Part shown: piece by piece, positions 35,051 through 46,596 of the stretch
Position numbering within the stretch: the first letter of the stretch is position 1
How the letters are laid out: each line of letters begins with the position of its first letter
Assembly (NCBI RefSeq): GCF_021398735.1
Contig: NZ_CP090349.1
Location: forward strand, 5,578,001-5,642,000
DNA from: Methylobacterium oryzae
GTDB lineage: Bacteria; Pseudomonadota; Alphaproteobacteria; Rhizobiales; Beijerinckiaceae
Reading direction: 5' to 3'
DNA: 64,000 bases
Notes under the pieces: model-generated
Databases searched by the model: none
What the model saw: the letters and a program-made list of their open reading frames with translations, nothing else
Told to the model about the DNA's origin: nothing
Translations under genes and position numbers: made by a program

Positions 35051-35056
35051 GGGGCG
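35041..35056. terminator. Short hairpin between plsC and lolA
   Basis: CGCCCC (35041-35046) pairs with GGGGCG (35051-35056) around CTGA, across the plsC stop codon and just before the lolA stop. It is a small possible bidirectional terminator. Confidence 0.4.
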
Positions 35057-35062
35057 ACCCCG

Positions 35063-35971
35063 TCACTTCTGCGATTGCTGGATCTGCTGCTGCATCGCCT
35101 TGTCCTCGGACCGTCCGTAATTGATGAAGAACAGGCTGCCGTCGACACTCTTGCCCTTCTGCAGGTTCGAGAGCGTCACCGTGGTGACGTAGCCCTGCGG
35201 GTCGGTGATCCGCCACTGCGACAGGGTCTTCATCTCGGCGTCGAAGAACAGCTGGATCTTCGAGGTGCCGCCGAGGGTGGCGCGGTCCTCCAGGCTGATG
35301 CGGACGCTGCCTGGATCGCTCGCCACGTCGGTGACGGTGAGGTCGCGGGCGAGGTCGATCTTCTCGCGCAGGAGGAATTTCAGCGGCGTCTGGGCGATGA
35401 AGTAGAGGTCCTGGGTGTTCAGCTTGCGGTCGCGCACCGCCACCGAGGTCCCGTCGGCGACCACCTCCAGCGGCGAGGGCTGGTCGTAGTCGAAGCGCAG
35501 GCGGCCGGGCTTGACGAGCGTCAGCTTGCCGCCGATCCGGCGGCCGTCGGCGCCGATCTGCACGAAATTGCCCGTCAGGGTGTTGATGCCGTTGAAGTAG
35601 GCGTTGGCCTGCGCCAGCAGCGCGGCGGGATCGGCCGAGTCGGCCGTGACGATCGCCGTCGGCGCGCCCACCGCCGCGACCTTCGGCTCGGGCGCCTTGT
35701 GGTCCGCCTTATCGGCGGCCTTGTCGCCGCCCTTGCCGGACTTGGCCGTGCCGGGCTTCGTCTCCTTGCTCGCCTCCTTGGCCTTGGGCGCGGCCTTCTT
35801 GGCCGGCGCAGGGGCCGCCGGGGCGGCCTCCGGCTGCGGGGCGGGCTCCTCCTTGTGGCCGAACAGGCTGTCGATGAAGGCGCCGACCTGCGCGTGGGCC
35901 GGGTTGGCTGTCGCGAGCCACAGCCCGGCGGCGATCACGGAGCCGGCTGTGCGGGTGCGGCGGCCGATCAT
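35063..35971 (-). CDS. lolA: Outer-membrane lipoprotein carrier protein LolA
   Basis: LolA takes lipoproteins from LolCDE across the periplasm. The 302-residue protein has a signal peptide ending at AHA-QV (near 27), a charged Lys/Pro/Ala linker of about 80 residues, and the LolA beta fold: AYFNGINTLTGNFVQIGADG, LTLVKPGRLRFDYDQPSPLE, DLYFIAQTPLKFLL and the final NYGRSEDKAM. The long linker is absent from E. coli LolA. AGGAG supports the ATG at 35971. It follows ftsK as usual for the class. Confidence 0.94.
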   Translation of the reverse strand: MIGRRTRTAGSVIAAGLWLATANPAHAQVGAFIDSLFGHKEEPAPQPEAAPAAPAPAKKAAPKAKEASKETKPGTAKSGKGGDKAADKADHKAPEPKVAAVGAPTAIVTADSADPAALLAQANAYFNGINTLTGNFVQIGADGRRIGGKLTLVKPGRLRFDYDQPSPLEVVADGTSVAVRDRKLNTQDLYFIAQTPLKFLLREKIDLARDLTVTDVASDPGSVRISLEDRATLGGTSKIQLFFDAEMKTLSQWRITDPQGYVTTVTLSNLQKGKSVDGSLFFINYGRSEDKAMQQQIQQSQK

Positions 35972-36051
35972 CGGCAGAGTCTCCTGAGGAGCCGCGGGCA
36001 AGCTCCGGCGGCGAAACAGAGGTGGGCGGGCCGCTGCGGACGCCTTGCCGT

Positions 36052-36149
36052 CCCCTCGTCTTCGCGAGCGGAGCGAGGCAATCCAGGTGCGCCACGATAC
36101 CGGAGGTAGCGCTACTCTGGGTTGCTTCGCTCCGCTCGCAGAGACGGGG
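36052..36149. repeat. Long imperfect inverted repeat between ftsK and lolA
   Basis: The left arm (36052-36085, with GCGAGCGGAGCGAGGCAATC) and the right arm (36116-36149, with TTGCTTCGCTCCGCTCGC) are inverted copies over about 34 bases with few mismatches, about 30 bases apart. The core resembles a dispersed element common in Methylobacterium intergenic DNA. A transcript through it would fold into a long hairpin. It lies between ftsK and lolA on the same strand. Confidence 0.72.
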
Positions 36150-36204
36150 CGGGTTTCGCAGCCCCCTTTTTAGAACCTCGCCCTGTGGCGAAGATGCGAC
36201 GTCC

Positions 36205-36229
36205 GGGCCGCCCCGTGGCGAGGCGGCCC
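36205..36229 (-). terminator. Terminator hairpin after ftsK
   Basis: GGGCCGCC (36205-36212) pairs with GGCGGCCC (36222-36229). On the minus strand it begins about 10 bases after the ftsK stop. A second small stem (TCGCC/GGCGA) follows in the direction of transcription. There is no T-tract. Confidence 0.5.
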
Positions 36230-36239
36230 TGACAGCGTC

Positions 36240-39200
36240 TCACTCGTCGTCGTACATCCCGGCCGAGCTGTGCGTCGCCCCGGCGACCAGGATCTCGCGC
36301 TTGCCGGCGTGGTTGGCCGGGCCGACGATGCCCTCGATCTCCATCCGCTCCATGATGGAGGCGGCGCGGTTGTAGCCGATCTGCAGGCGGCGCTGGATGT
36401 AACTCGTCGACGCCTTCTGGTCGCGCAGCACCACCTCGATCGCCTGCTTGTAGAGGTCGTCGGAGTCGCCGCCGCTCGCCGCCGCGAAGGCGCCGATGTC
36501 GAAGACGGGGGCCTCTTCCTCGGGCTCGTCGGACCGCTCGGCCTTGTCGGCCGCGGCCGCCTTGCCCCGGCCGGACCGGCCGCCCTCCTTGGCGGGCTCC
36601 TCGGGCGAATCGTCGGCGGTGACGGCGTCGAGGTAGCTGGGGCGGCCCTGGCGCTTGAGGTGGGCGACCACGCTCTCGACCTCGCTGTCCGAGCAGAACG
36701 GCCCGTGCACCCGCGTCGTGCGCCCGCCCCCGGCCATGAACAGCATGTCGCCCTGGCCCAGAAGCTGCTCGGCGCCCATCTCGCCCAGGATCGTGCGGCT
36801 GTCGATCTTGCTCGTCACCTGGAAGCTGATCCGGGTCGGGAAGTTCGCCTTGATCGTCCCGGTGATCACGTCCACCGACGGGCGCTGGGTCGCCATGATC
36901 AGGTGGATGCCCGCCGCCCGCGCCATCTGCGCCAGGCGCTGGATCGCTCCCTCGATGTCCTTGCCGGCCACCATCATCAGGTCGGCCATCTCGTCGACCA
37001 CGATCACGATGTACGGCAGCGGCGCCAGGTCCATCGCCTCGTCCTCGTACACCGCCTCGCCGGTGTGGCGGTCGAAGCCGGTCTGGATTGTGCGCGTGAT
37101 GGTCTCGCCCCGGTCGCGGGCCTCCTTCATGCGGGCGTTGTAGCCGTCGATGTTCCGGACGGCGATCTTGGCCATCTTCTTGTAGCGCTCTTCCATCTCG
37201 CGCACGGCCCACTTGAGGGCGATGACCGCCTTCTTGGGGTCGATGACGACCGGGGAGAGCAGGTGCGGGATGCCGTCGTAGACCGACAGCTCCAGCATCT
37301 TCGGATCGACCATGATCAGGCGGCACTCCTCGGGCTTCAGCCGGTAGAGCAGGCTGAGGATCATGGTGTTGATCGCCACCGACTTGCCCGAGCCGGTGGT
37401 GCCGGCGACCAGGAGGTGCGGCATGCGCGCGAGGTCGGCGATGATCGGCTCGCCGCCGATGTTCTTGCCCAGGCACAGCGCCAGCTTGTGCTTGCTCTCG
37501 GCGAAGTCGGCCGACGAGAGCAGCTCGCGCAGGAACACGGTCTCGCGGGTCTCGTTCGGCAACTCGATGCCGATAACGTTCCGGCCGGGCACGACCGCGA
37601 CGCGGGCCGAGACCGCCGACATCGACCGGGCGATGTCGTCCGACAGGCCGATCACGCGGCTGGACTTGGTGCCGGGGGCGGGCTCGAGCTCGTAGAGGGT
37701 GACGACCGGGCCCGGCCGCACCGCCAGGATGTCGCCGCGCACGCCGAAATCCTGGACCGTCTGCTGCAGGTTGAGGGCGTTCTGCTCCAGCACGTCGGCG
37801 TCGACCTCCTCGCTGCCGCCGGGGGCCGGCAGGGCGAGCAGTTCGAGGGACGGCAGCTCGTAATCGGCGTTCTCGATCGGCGCGATCTCGAGGTGGCGGC
37901 CGGCCGGGATCAGGTGTGCCCGCGGCGCCACCAGGGGGACCGACGCCGGCGCGGGGGCCGGCAGGGTCGCGACCTCGATCGCCTCGACGGCAGCGGCGAC
38001 CGGCTCGGCCTCGACCCCGATCTCCGCCTCGATCTCCGTCTCGACCGGCTCCGGCTGCGGCGCCAGCTTGCCGCGGAGCAGGACCGGGCGCGGCGTCATC
38101 GGGATCACAACGCGCTCGGCCTCGGCGCGCGCGGCGACCGGCGCGGCAACGACCGGGGCGGGACCGGCTTCGGGCACGGCCGGGGGTGCTGGCGGGACGG
38201 CGGTCGGCTGGCCAGCCGCGCGGATCGCCGCCCGGGCCGCCATGGCGCTGAGAGCCGGCGCGCGGCGGGGCGCCTCGGACGCGGGGGCGGCCGGAGGCTC
38301 CGCCGCGGCGCTGCCGGGGCCGAAGACCAGCGACAGGCCGGACGCGGCCGGCGGCGCGACGGGCGGCAGGAAGGCGCTCCGGATCGAGGCGGCCTCGTCC
38401 ATCCGCTGGCCGGTCTCCGTCCCGTTATCCTGCCCGTCGGCGGGACGCGGCGGCTGGTCGAACCGGACGAGCCGGTCGAGCACGTAGACCGGCCGCGGCG
38501 GCAGCGACCGCAGGTGCGAGATATCGAGGGGCATGGAGACGAAGCGCTCGTCGGACGCCGCCGGCGCCGAGACGGCGGCCGGGGTCGGCGCGACCTCGGC
38601 GGGCTGCGCCTCCAGGGCCGACCAGGCATCGACGGACGACCAGTCGGCGCCGTCGAACCAGGGCTGGACCTCGGACCAGTCCGGCAGGTCCGACCAGTCG
38701 CGGGCCGGGGCCTCGGCGACCGTCTCGACCGGCGCGGCGGCGACCAACGCGGCCGCGACCGGGGCGATCGCCGCCGTGGAGGCGGCCAGCTCGACCGCGG
38801 GCCGGACCGGGCGGCGGTCCGGCGTGCGGAAGAAGCGGACGCCCGGCGGCGCGACGAAGGGCTGGCGCCACAGCGGCACCGGCTCCGCGTCCGGCGCGGC
38901 GGCTTCGGGCAGGGCCGGCACGGCTGCGGCGCGCTCGGCCGCCTCGGCCGAGATCCGCGCGCGCTCGACCCGCTCCTGCTCGGCCTCTTCGCGGGCGGCC
39001 CGCTCGGTCTCCAGGGCGAGGGCAGCGGCCTGCGCCTCGGCACGGGCGCGCTCCAGGGCGACGCGCTCGGCCTCGAGGGCGCGCTGGCGGCGCTCCTGCA
39101 GAACCGAATCGGGGGTGCGGGTGTAGCGCACCGCCGAGGGCGCGGCCGGCGCCGGCGCGGCGGCCGGCGTCGCGACGTGGTCGGTCACTTGGTGGGCCAC

Positions 39201-39671
39201 ATGGCCGGCCGCATGGCCCGCGAGCGGAGCCGCGGCCGGCGCGTAGTCGGGGGCGATGGCGGCGGGGCGGCGCGGCTGGCGCACCAGCACGCCCGGCGAC
39301 GAGGCGCTGCGGTCGATCCGGCTCTCGAAGATCGGGGCGTCCAGGGCGTCGAGGCTCGCCCGGTCGTCGAAGACCTGGGCCGGCCAGTGCGGCTCGGGTG
39401 CCGCGGCGCGCGGGGCGCGCTCGGAGCCCTCGCGGCCGACCATCGCGCCCGGCGGGGTGAGCCAGCTCGGCTCGGCCCGGCGCCCGGGCGCGCCGTAGGA
39501 CGGACGGGCGGGCAGGCCCGCGGGAGAGCCGGAGAGGCGGCGGGTGAGGCTCGCGCGGAGCGCCATCAGCCGGTGCGCCAGGGCTCCCAGGGAGAGGCCC
39601 GAGCGGTCGCCGCCGCGGACAGGGCGGGCGGGGTCACGGTGGGAGTACGGAGGCCGTCCCGATGCGCGCAT
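36240..39671 (-). CDS. ftsK: FtsK/SpoIIIE-type DNA translocase lacking the N-terminal membrane domain
   Basis: FtsK pumps chromosome ends and dimers through the closing septum to XerCD. The 1143-residue protein has the motor alpha/beta domains with Walker A in [14 protein letters not shown] and Walker B in [12 protein letters not shown], the arginine-rich [19 protein letters not shown], and a C-terminal gamma winged helix ([20 protein letters not shown]) that reads KOPS sites. Its first 600 or so residues are Pro/Ala/Glu-rich with a coiled-coil stretch (about 190-245, [20 protein letters not shown]). I see none of the four membrane helices that usually anchor FtsK. The DNA upstream does not encode any in another frame. 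It may be the soluble paralogue in a genome with two FtsKs. The conserved place before lolA and xth argues for the main copy. Confidence 0.93.
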   Translation of the reverse strand: MRASGRPPYSHRDPARPVRGGDRSGLSLGALAHRLMALRASLTRRLSGSPAGLPARPSYGAPGRRAEPSWLTPPGAMVGREGSERAPRAAAPEPHWPAQVFDDRASLDALDAPIFESRIDRSASSPGVLVRQPRRPAAIAPDYAPAAAPLAGHAAGHVAHQVTDHVATPAAAPAPAAPSAVRYTRTPDSVLQERRQRALEAERVALERARAEAQAAALALETERAAREEAEQERVERARISAEAAERAAAVPALPEAAAPDAEPVPLWRQPFVAPPGVRFFRTPDRRPVRPAVELAASTAAIAPVAAALVAAAPVETVAEAPARDWSDLPDWSEVQPWFDGADWSSVDAWSALEAQPAEVAPTPAAVSAPAASDERFVSMPLDISHLRSLPPRPVYVLDRLVRFDQPPRPADGQDNGTETGQRMDEAASIRSAFLPPVAPPAASGLSLVFGPGSAAAEPPAAPASEAPRRAPALSAMAARAAIRAAGQPTAVPPAPPAVPEAGPAPVVAAPVAARAEAERVVIPMTPRPVLLRGKLAPQPEPVETEIEAEIGVEAEPVAAAVEAIEVATLPAPAPASVPLVAPRAHLIPAGRHLEIAPIENADYELPSLELLALPAPGGSEEVDADVLEQNALNLQQTVQDFGVRGDILAVRPGPVVTLYELEPAPGTKSSRVIGLSDDIARSMSAVSARVAVVPGRNVIGIELPNETRETVFLRELLSSADFAESKHKLALCLGKNIGGEPIIADLARMPHLLVAGTTGSGKSVAINTMILSLLYRLKPEECRLIMVDPKMLELSVYDGIPHLLSPVVIDPKKAVIALKWAVREMEERYKKMAKIAVRNIDGYNARMKEARDRGETITRTIQTGFDRHTGEAVYEDEAMDLAPLPYIVIVVDEMADLMMVAGKDIEGAIQRLAQMARAAGIHLIMATQRPSVDVITGTIKANFPTRISFQVTSKIDSRTILGEMGAEQLLGQGDMLFMAGGGRTTRVHGPFCSDSEVESVVAHLKRQGRPSYLDAVTADDSPEEPAKEGGRSGRGKAAAADKAERSDEPEEEAPVFDIGAFAAASGGDSDDLYKQAIEVVLRDQKASTSYIQRRLQIGYNRAASIMERMEIEGIVGPANHAGKREILVAGATHSSAGMYDDE

Positions 39672-40045
39672 GGGTTCTCAGACGATACTCGAAACAGGGA
39701 TCCGCCGACGCGCGGCGGCTGTTCCTGAGTTAGGCCATTCGTCGTTAATGGAGGCTTGCCGCCGGTCGCGGTGCGGAAACCATGCGGGACGATCGGCCCG
39801 GCGCTCCGGCCGGCCCCCGCATCGCCGCGACCGTGCCGTGACCGCCGCCGGGGGCCGTTTCGACCACGAAATTTCGAGGTAACGACGCCCCATGGACTGG
39901 AAATCGCGATCTGGGCCCCGTCCCGATCCGCCGCAGCGCAGTCTCTCGCGATGACGTCGGGAACCGGCCAGGGCGCGAACAGACTCCGCGCTGCCCCCCG
40001 CCCGCGTCCGCTATAGTAACCCGCAGCCACCCCTCACCCGGACAG
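39672..40045. other. Divergent intergenic region between ftsK and nadE
   Basis: About 374 bases without a supportable gene. It must hold the promoters of both genes. A TTAA-N7-TTGC at 39745-39759 matches six of eight bases of a CtrA-type site (TTAA-N7-TTAA), which would fit cell-cycle control of ftsK. The match is weak. No strong palindrome is present. Confidence 0.4.
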
Positions 40046-42115
<2,070 letters not shown>

Positions 42116-42230
42116 CCGTCACAAACTCGACCGATTGTGCCATTATGAGCACGGTCAAGCCGATTCTTCGCAATGCGAAATCTTGTATTGGGAAAATTGG
42201 CTTCGAGGGCGGCCAGGCGGAGGACTTCGG

Positions 42231-42461
42231 ATGCGAAGCTACAACCTGTTCCAGCTCAAAGGCGAGGAGGGCCTCTGCTGCGCGGTGCCGGAGGCCAGCA
42301 CGGTCCCGCCCTTCATCGGCGCGGGTCGCTGGACCTTCGGCGGCAAGCTGGGCGACGGCGGCCGGCAGCCCCTCGACTTCGACGGGCGGGCCGCCGACAC
42401 CGCGGTGCGCTTCAACGGCTTCTACCTGTTCCAGACCGTGGACCGGCGCTTTATCGCCTGA
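42231..42461 (+). CDS. Hypothetical protein, 76 residues
   Basis: The protein begins MRSYNLFQLKGEEGLCCAVP, has VPPFIGAGRWTFGGKL in the middle, and ends FNGFYLFQTVDRRFIA. Pairs of aromatic residues and short strands suggest a small beta fold. GGAGG lies 8 bases before the ATG, a clear ribosome-binding site. No signal or membrane segment. I recall similar small proteins in Methylobacterium but no function. Confidence 0.78.
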   Translation: MRSYNLFQLKGEEGLCCAVPEASTVPPFIGAGRWTFGGKLGDGGRQPLDFDGRAADTAVRFNGFYLFQTVDRRFIA

Positions 42462-42733
42462 GCGGGCCCCGTCCGTCACGGCGAGCAGGCCGGCGTCGGG
42501 ACGATCGGCGCGGCGCTGCCGGGTCGCCGCTCCGGCCACGGAACGACGAACCGAAGTCGTCGCGGGTAAATTGGACCGGCCCGGGGCGCGGACTCGCTCT
42601 TCCGGAGCCTTGGCGGCAGCACGTTACCGGTATCGAGCCCTATAGCGGGCCTCGACTCGGCGATCGCGACCAAGATTCCTTAAGGGCTCGCGTGCAGGTT
42701 TCGCGGAACCGTCAGCTGTCCGGAGCCGCCCGC

Positions 42734-43144
42734 ATGTCGGAGCATCGCAGAGAGGCGCGCCAGAGGGTCTTCCTCAAGGGCCGCATCGTCTTCAACAACG
42801 GGTCGTCGAGCCTCGACTGCCTGGTGCGCGACATGTCCCCCACCGGCGCGCGCCTCGTGATGAGCGAGGCCACCACGCTTCCGGACGCGTTCGATCTCTA
42901 CATCCCGCAGAAGGACCGGACCTACCGGGCCACCCTGCGCTGGCGCCGGGAGGACGGAATCGGCGTGACCTTCGAGGCGCCGGCCCGGGCCGGCACCGCG
43001 CCCGCTTCGCCCGATCCGGCCGCGACGGACGCCTCCGTGACCCTGCTGCTGAAGCGCATCAGCGAGCTCGAGACCGAGAACGCCGCCCTGCGCCGGCTGC
43101 TCGCCAGCATGGCCCAGTCGGGCGACTCGGCGAGCGCGGCCTGA
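42734..43144 (+). CDS. PilZ domain protein
   Basis: The 136-residue protein has a PilZ domain (about 1-85) with the cyclic-di-GMP binding motifs RREAR (RxxxR) near the start and DMSPTGARLV (D/NxSxxG). The strand LYIPQKDRTYRATLRWRR and GIGVTFEAP follow. The C-terminus is a short coiled-coil (LLLKRISELETENAALRRLL), likely for dimerisation. It probably senses cyclic-di-GMP, but no target gene is adjacent. Starts at ATG 42734, 272 bases after the small gene before it. Confidence 0.93.
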   Translation: MSEHRREARQRVFLKGRIVFNNGSSSLDCLVRDMSPTGARLVMSEATTLPDAFDLYIPQKDRTYRATLRWRREDGIGVTFEAPARAGTAPASPDPAATDASVTLLLKRISELETENAALRRLLASMAQSGDSASAA

Positions 43145-43146
43145 TC

Positions 43147-43171
43147 CTCAGGCCTGGGCGTCAGGCCTGAG
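43147..43171. terminator. Bidirectional terminator between PilZ and HIT genes
   Basis: CTCAGGCCTG (43147-43156) and CAGGCCTGAG (43162-43171) form a perfect 10-bp stem around 5 bases, directly after the PilZ stop and overlapping the HIT stop codon. It serves convergent genes. Confidence 0.62.
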
Positions 43172-43598
43172 CCTCGAGCGCCGCGCGGATGCGGGCGGCG
43201 TGCTCGGCGAGGACCCCGCTATCGGCCATCCCGCCCTCGTGGCGCTTCAGCGGCACGCCCTCGCGCCGCGGGATGACGTGGACGTGCAGGTGGAAGACGG
43301 TCTGGCCGCCGGCCGGCTCGTTGAACTGGAACACGGTCAGACCCTCGGCCCGGAACGCCGCCTTCACGGCGCGGGCGACCTTCTGGACGCTCGCCATCAG
43401 GGCGCCGAGCGAGTCCGGGTCGGCGTCGAGCAGGCCCCGGGCCGGCGCCTTCGGGATCACCAGCGTGTGGCCCTCGCCCTGGGGCATCACGTCCATGAAG
43501 GCCAGGGTGTGGGCGTCCTCGTAGACGCGGTGGCAGGGGATCTCGCCCCGCAGGATCTTGGCGAAGATGTTGTCGGGATCGTAGCGGGCGTCGGCCAT
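43161..43598 (-). CDS. HIT family nucleotide-binding protein
   Basis: The 145-residue protein is a histidine-triad hydrolase of the Hint type. It opens DPDNIFAKILRGEIPCHRVY, has AFMDVMPQGEGHTLVIPKAP, and the triad HLHVHVIPR near the end. Hint proteins hydrolyse AMP-linked phosphoramidates; the in vivo role is uncertain. The start at 43598 gives the standard length. It is convergent with the PilZ gene. Confidence 0.95.
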   Translation of the reverse strand: MADARYDPDNIFAKILRGEIPCHRVYEDAHTLAFMDVMPQGEGHTLVIPKAPARGLLDADPDSLGALMASVQKVARAVKAAFRAEGLTVFQFNEPAGGQTVFHLHVHVIPRREGVPLKRHEGGMADSGVLAEHAARIRAALEAQA

Positions 43599-43759
43599 GC
43601 TGCCTCCGGGACTCCTTGAGCGGCCGCAGGTTGCACGGGGCACCGGCCCGCGTCCACACGGGAACAACCTGCGCGCCGCGACGCTTGCATCGCCGCGGCG
43701 GCGGCGCCGTGCCGGGGTCCGAGAGCCCGGTGTCCCCCAGACCGCGCAGGGAGTTCCGG

Positions 43760-44719
43760 ATGGCGCACGAGAGCACGGGAGCGATCTACGCGGCGGCGGG
43801 CGCCAACCTCGCCATCGCGGCGGCGAAGTTCGTGGGCGGGGCGCTGACCGGCTCGACCGCCATGCTCGCCGAGGGCGTGCACTCGGTGGTCGACACGGCG
43901 AACCAGGTGCTGCTCCTCGTCGGCATGAAGCGGGCCGAGCGCCCGGCCGACGCCCGCCACCCGTTCGGCTACGGCCGCGAGATCTACTTCTACGCCTTCG
44001 TGGTCGCGCTGATGATCTTCCTCGGCGGCGGACTGTTCGCCGTCTACGAGGGGATCGAGCGGGTCCGCCATCCCGAGCCGGACGTCGATGCCGAGCTGTT
44101 CGGCTACCGCCTGCCCGGCCTCTGGGTGAACGTCGCGATCCTGGGCTTCGCCATCGCGGCGGAGGGTACGTCGTTCTTCGTTGCGATGCGCCAGTTCTGG
44201 GCCGAGAAGGGCAAGCACTCGGCCGTGCGGGCGATCCGGCGCAGCAAGGATCCGACCCTGTTCACCGTGCTCGCGGAGGACACCGCCGCCCTGATCGGCC
44301 TCCTGATCGCGCTCGCCGGCGTGGCCCTGTCACACCTCCTGGAGATGCCGAGCCTCGACGGCTGGGCGTCGGTCGGCATCGGCCTCGTGCTCATCGGCAT
44401 GGCGGCGTTCCTGATGGTCGAGACCCACGGCCTGCTGATCGGCGAGGCGGCCGATCCCGAGGTCGTGGCGGCGATCGCGGAGCTGGTCCGCGGCGAGCCG
44501 GGCGTGGTCCACGTCAACGAGGTGCTGACCCAGCACCTCGGCCCGTCCGACATCCTGGTCAATCTCAGCATCGACATGACCGACGATCTCAGCGCCGGCG
44601 AGGTCGAGAGCCTCGTCACGCGCCTCGACCGGGCGCTGAAGGCGCGCAGCCCCGACGTGACCCGGGTCTTCATCGAGATCCAGCAGCAGGGCGACCACAA
44701 GGTCCGGGCGGCGGCCTGA
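43760..44719 (+). CDS. Cation diffusion facilitator family transporter
   Basis: The 319-residue protein has the CDF fold. TM2 carries AEGVHSVVDTANQVLLL (HxxxD) and TM5 carries LAEDTAALIGLLIALAG. The basic loop contains HPFGYGREIYFYAF, and the cytoplasmic C-terminal domain includes GVVHVNEVLTQHLGP. It probably exchanges a divalent metal for protons. The E/D form of the TM5 site is seen in several CDF subgroups, and the metal cannot be named. Start at ATG 43760. It is divergent from the HIT gene and convergent with the LysR gene. Confidence 0.93.
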   Translation: MAHESTGAIYAAAGANLAIAAAKFVGGALTGSTAMLAEGVHSVVDTANQVLLLVGMKRAERPADARHPFGYGREIYFYAFVVALMIFLGGGLFAVYEGIERVRHPEPDVDAELFGYRLPGLWVNVAILGFAIAAEGTSFFVAMRQFWAEKGKHSAVRAIRRSKDPTLFTVLAEDTAALIGLLIALAGVALSHLLEMPSLDGWASVGIGLVLIGMAAFLMVETHGLLIGEAADPEVVAAIAELVRGEPGVVHVNEVLTQHLGPSDILVNLSIDMTDDLSAGEVESLVTRLDRALKARSPDVTRVFIEIQQQGDHKVRAAA

Positions 44720-44753
44720 GGGGTGCCGCCTCGCCGGCGCGCACGGACCTCTG

Positions 44754-45713
44754 TCAGGCGGCCGCACCGGGCGTCGGGGCCGGCGCGAGCACGCCGTCCC
44801 AGGGGACAGGCGACGGGAAGACCTCGTCGAGGAAAGCGAGGAACGCCCGCACGTTCGGGCTGCCGCGCCGGCTCTCCGGCCAGAGCGCCGTGAAGGCCGA
44901 GCGCTCGACCGCGAAGTCCTGCAGGATCGGGATGAGCGCGCCCCGCCCGACATGCGGTGCGGCGATGTAGGTCGGCGAGATGCCGATACCGCCACCGGCC
45001 ACCAGCACCGCCGTCACCGCGTCGCTGAAATCCGCGACGATGCCGGTATCCGGCGTGATCTCGACCCTGCGGCCGCCCACGTGGAACGGCCAGCGCGGGG
45101 CCTGCCCCGTGCTCTGGAAGCGGAAGTTCACGCAGTCGTGGTGGACCAGATCGTCTGGATGCCGCGGCGTGCCGCGCCGCGTTAGATAGGCCGGGGCCGC
45201 GAAGGCGCAGACCCGGTGCGGCGCGAGGCGGCGCGAGACCAGCCGGGAATCCGCGAGGTCGCCGACCCGGATCGCGACGTCGATGCCCTCCTCGATCAGG
45301 TCCACGAAGCGGTCGCTCAGGCGCAGGTCGACCGACAGCTTCGGATGGCGCGCGCGGAAGCGCGGCAGGGCCGGCGCGAGCAGGTGGACGCCGACCGGGA
45401 TCGACGCCGCCACCTTCAGGGTGCCGGCGGGCTCGGAGCGTGCCGCGACCGCCGCCTGCTCGATCGCCTCGGCCTCGCGGAGGAGCCGCAGCGCGCGCTC
45501 CTGCAGGTCGCGCCCCTCCGGCGTCAGGGTCAGCGAGCGGGTGGTCCGGGTGAAGAGGCTCACGCCGAGCCGCGCCTCCAGCCGCTGCACGCTCTTGCTC
45601 ACCGCCGAGGGCGAGATGCCGAGGGAGCGGGCGGCCGCCGAGTAGCTGCCGAGGGAGGCGGAGCGGGCGAAGGCGACGATGCCCGTGAGCCGGTCGAGGC
45701 CGATCTGTTCCAT
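44754..45713 (-). CDS. LysR-type transcriptional regulator
   Basis: The 319-residue regulator has the winged helix (LDRLTGIVAFARSASLGSYS, GISPSAVSKSVQRLEARLG, about 6-45) and an effector domain of the CrgA/DsdC-like subgroup (FRARHPKLSVDLRLSDRFVD, VHHDCVNFRFQSTG, VLVAGGGIGISPTYIAAP). The start at 45713 removes an upstream stretch inside the divergent promoter. It sits 107 bases from an SDR gene pointing the other way, so it probably controls the SDR/SnoaL pair. Confidence 0.92.
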   Translation of the reverse strand: MEQIGLDRLTGIVAFARSASLGSYSAAARSLGISPSAVSKSVQRLEARLGVSLFTRTTRSLTLTPEGRDLQERALRLLREAEAIEQAAVAARSEPAGTLKVAASIPVGVHLLAPALPRFRARHPKLSVDLRLSDRFVDLIEEGIDVAIRVGDLADSRLVSRRLAPHRVCAFAAPAYLTRRGTPRHPDDLVHHDCVNFRFQSTGQAPRWPFHVGGRRVEITPDTGIVADFSDAVTAVLVAGGGIGISPTYIAAPHVGRGALIPILQDFAVERSAFTALWPESRRGSPNVRAFLAFLDEVFPSPVPWDGVLAPAPTPGAAA

Positions 45714-45820
45714 GACGGCACGACTGAAGCGAAGAGCGGACCGATTATCAAGGAGGGGTCGCTGGCCCAATCTCCCGTCCATCGGCGCCGCGCTGGCGAC
45801 GACCGGCCAGGTTTCCCGCC

Positions 45821-46543
45821 ATGAGCAGCACCCTTCAGGATCGCACCGTCGTGGTCTTCGGTGGCACCTCGGGCATAGGCCTCGCGGCCGCCCGCCAGGC
45901 CAGGGCGGCGGGCGCGGAGGTCGTCGTCATCGGCCGCCAAGCGGCGGGCGCCGAGCGCGCCGCGGCGGAGAACGGCTTCGCCGGCTGGCGCGCCGCCGAC
46001 GTGACGCGGCCCGAGACGATCGCGACCGCTCTGGCCGACATCCCCCGCGTCGACCACCTCGCGCTGCTGGCCGGGACCTTCGTGGCCGGCAGGGTCCTCG
46101 AGGCCGAGGTCGAGCACCTCGCGCGGGCCTTCGACGAGCGAATCTGGGCTGCCATTCATGCCCTGCGCGCCCTCGGCGGCCGGCTCGCCGGGGACGGCTC
46201 GGTCACCCTCATCTCCGGCGCCCTGGCGGACCGCCCGAGCGCGCAGGGGACCGCCGTGCTGGCGGCGGCGTCGGCCGCGATGGAGGCCTTCGCCCGCGGC
46301 CTCGCGCTCGAACTGGCACCGGTGCGGGTGAACGCGCTCTCGCCCGGCACCACCGACACCCCGCTCCTGGCCCGCACACTCGGCGCCCACCGCGACGCCT
46401 ACGTGGCCGGGCTGACCGAGAGGCTGCCGCAGAGACGCCTCGGCACCGCCGAGGAGGCCGGTGCCGCCGTCGTCTTCCTGATGTGCAACGGCTTCATGAA
46501 CGGCGAGACCCTGCACATCGACGGCGGCGGCCGCCTGATATGA
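45821..46543 (+). CDS. SDR-like protein without the catalytic Tyr/Lys pair
   Basis: The 240-residue protein has the SDR cofactor motif (VVVFGGTSGIGLAAARQARA), a degenerate NNAG position (LALLAGTFVAGRV), and the C-terminal LSPGTTDTPLL and GETLHIDGGG. The serine of the active site is kept in TLISGALADRPSAQG. Where YxxxK should follow, the sequence reads GTAVLAAASAAMEAF, with neither Tyr nor Lys. It may bind NAD(P) without classical chemistry. Similar degenerate SDRs exist. It is first in a pair with a SnoaL-like gene 53 bases downstream and divergent from a LysR regulator. Confidence 0.9.
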   Translation: MSSTLQDRTVVVFGGTSGIGLAAARQARAAGAEVVVIGRQAAGAERAAAENGFAGWRAADVTRPETIATALADIPRVDHLALLAGTFVAGRVLEAEVEHLARAFDERIWAAIHALRALGGRLAGDGSVTLISGALADRPSAQGTAVLAAASAAMEAFARGLALELAPVRVNALSPGTTDTPLLARTLGAHRDAYVAGLTERLPQRRLGTAEEAGAAVVFLMCNGFMNGETLHIDGGGRLI

Positions 46544-46596
46544 GCCGCCGGCCGCCGCGCGGCACGCCCGACAACCCCCTTCGAAGGAGACGCGCG

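Noticed and set aside
36270..39728. A 1152-codon open frame on the plus strand opposite ftsK
   Set aside because: Same cause as opposite infB. It is rich in Gly, Arg, His, Leu and Asp with no motif, and FtsK domains are unmistakable on the minus strand.
43659..43685. GGAAC-N16-CGCT upstream of the cation diffusion gene as an EcfG promoter
   Set aside because: The -10 part mismatches the consensus, and the site is about 75 bases before the start in a GC-rich stretch where such matches arise by chance.
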